This document shows positions 63,032 to 64,000 of a stretch of 64,000 nucleotides of DNA, in pieces. The DNA lies in assembly GCA_963784065.1 (NCBI GenBank), contig CAWAQA010000006.1:310001-374000 (forward strand). The letters run 5' to 3'. Each line of letters opens with the position of its first letter. The stretch's first letter is position 1. Under the pieces are notes generated by a model. That model was not told the DNA's origin. It saw only the letters and a program-made list of their open reading frames with translations, and did not search any database. The translations under genes were made by a program, and so were the position numbers. Source of the stretch: CAWAQA01 sp963784065 (GTDB lineage Bacteria; Acidobacteriota; Vicinamibacteria; Vicinamibacterales; UBA2999).

Positions 63032-64000
63032 ATGGAATATCCAGCCATCTTCGAGCCACTTCGCTTCAGGAACCTGACGGTCAAGAACCGGATCTTCCGG
63101 TCCAACGTCTCGGGACGCTTCGACAACTACGACGGTTCGGGCAACCAGGCACGAATCAACTGGGAGACCAAGTTCGCGAAGGGGGGCGTGGGCGCGATCA
63201 TCTCGTCGTTCGTGCCCGTCCACCTGCGCGGCCGCATCGTGCCGAACTACGCGATGATCGACAACGACAGCCGCATTCCCTTCTGGCGCGCCGTGGGCGA
63301 GGCGGTGCACCGCCACGACTGCAAGTTCATCCTGCAGCTGAGCCACGGCGGCCGGCAGCGCGACATCAACGGGATCGAGTACCCGAAGGGCCTCTCCTCT
63401 ACTGACAAGAGCGATCCGCTGCACGGCTTCGAGTGCGAGCGGATGACCATTGCGCAGATCAACGAGACGGTCGCGCAGTTCGCCGAAGGCGCCCGGCGCG
63501 CCCGCGAGGCGGGGCTCGACGGCGTGGAACTGCACGGCGCCAACGGGTACCTGATCACCCAGTTCCTGAGCTCCGCCATCAACGACCGCAAGGACGAGTA
63601 TGGCGGCCCGCTCGAACAGCGCGCCCGTTTCGTGCGCGAAATCGTGCGCGCGATCCGCGCCCGCGTCGGCAGCGACTTCCACCTGCAGATGAAGATCAGC
63701 GCGCAGGAGTTCAACGATGCGCTGGCGCCGTTCGGCTACGGGCCGTCAGGCAACACGCTCGCCGAGTCGATCCAGGTCTGCAAGTGGCTCGTGGAAGACG
63801 GCGTCGACTCGCTGCACATCTCCACCGGCAGCTTCTTCCCGCACCCGCGCAACCCTGCCGGATCGGACCTGCCGGTCGAGGACCTCGCGCGCAGCTACGA
63901 CACGATGATTTCGAACGGCGAGCGCACCTTTGCCAACTTCCTGTTGTTCCACGGGACGTCCGGCATCGTGGCTCGCCGCGCCTGGAACAGGGCGGCGGGG
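63032..64000 (+). CDS. NADH:flavin oxidoreductase / Old Yellow Enzyme family, truncated by window end
   Basis: 323 residues visible; the frame is still open at 64000. TIM-barrel flavin reductase: LRFRNLTVKNRIFRSNVSG (FMN-binding start), FILQLSHGGRQRDINGIEYP, AQFAEGARRAREAGLDGVEL, HGANGYLITQFLSSAINDRK and DEYGGPLEQRARFVREIV. A C-terminal extension towards a 2,4-dienoyl-CoA-reductase-like second domain would lie beyond the window. Old Yellow Enzymes reduce activated C=C bonds; 12-oxophytodienoate reductase of plant jasmonate synthesis is a member. ATG 63032 lies 4 nt after the oxygenase stop, so the two are one operon. Confidence 0.9.
   Translation, partial: MEYPAIFEPLRFRNLTVKNRIFRSNVSGRFDNYDGSGNQARINWETKFAKGGVGAIISSFVPVHLRGRIVPNYAMIDNDSRIPFWRAVGEAVHRHDCKFILQLSHGGRQRDINGIEYPKGLSSTDKSDPLHGFECERMTIAQINETVAQFAEGARRAREAGLDGVELHGANGYLITQFLSSAINDRKDEYGGPLEQRARFVREIVRAIRARVGSDFHLQMKISAQEFNDALAPFGYGPSGNTLAESIQVCKWLVEDGVDSLHISTGSFFPHPRNPAGSDLPVEDLARSYDTMISNGERTFANFLLFHGTSGIVARRAWNRAAG

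Noticed and set aside
1..64000. tRNA, rRNA, riboswitch, phage or IS elements
   Set aside because: No cloverleaf-like, T-box, integrase or transposase signature was recognised by reading; a covariance-model scan would be needed to exclude small RNAs.

Overview
The window is GC-rich (roughly two thirds G+C by eye), densely coded DNA. The gene content points to an acidobacterium, most likely of the Vicinamibacteria type. It has TonB-dependent receptors with a carboxypeptidase-regulatory-like N-terminal domain, an ECF sigma factor with a small membrane partner and a secreted target, DUF6152, DUF3500 and DUF6766 proteins, many Tat or Sec exported enzymes and small exported cytochromes c. No rRNA, tRNA, phage, IS element or CRISPR array was recognised. 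At least 16 genes carry apparent 1-nt frameshifts, several in homopolymer runs, while the protein similarity continues smoothly in another frame. Residual assembly error is the simplest reading, so those genes are annotated over their full inferred span.

Left third (1-23.6 kb): the end of a TonB receptor; an ECF sigma, membrane partner and secreted-protein operon; a peptidase-MA-like protein with an alpha/beta hydrolase; a Tat-exported MmgE/PrpD protein; a run of very small genes including two zinc ribbons; a dynamin-like GTPase; DUF6766; a Fur/PerR-type regulator with catalase; a multicopper oxidase, SCO copper chaperone and LamG surface-protein operon; and a NarL-type two-component system.

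Middle (23.7-54.7 kb): a giant exported animal-type haem peroxidase fused to RTX, PASTA and LamG modules; cytochromes c; formamidase-like protein; PssA; a lipoprotein; an alpha/beta hydrolase joined to protein-isoaspartate methyltransferase; SMP-30; a B3-like metallo-beta-lactamase-fold protein; MFS carriers; a second TonB receptor; a ThDP enzyme; SDR, gamma-glutamyltransferase and DUF6152; an Nramp-type carrier with DUF3500; and a split ThDP decarboxylase with an aldehyde dehydrogenase.

Right end (56.2-64 kb): the most interesting region. A lipoxygenase-like protein, a mono-haem and a di-haem c-type cytochrome (RoxA / fatty-acid 10S-dioxygenase-like), a decapeptide-repeat membrane protein, an alpha-dioxygenase/cyclooxygenase-type haem oxygenase and an Old Yellow Enzyme-type reductase lie together. 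This resembles a bacterial oxylipin (fatty-acid oxygenation) cluster built from three unrelated dioxygenase families plus an enone reductase.

Intergenic DNA carries several short repeat families: a REP-like palindrome (CTTCCGGCTGAAGCCGGAAG), CACAGAGAC-type inverted arms, 7-bp tandem words (GTAGACC, AGCTGGC, GATTCGC) and a GGGTCTGACCC palindrome. Some of them run into coding frames.
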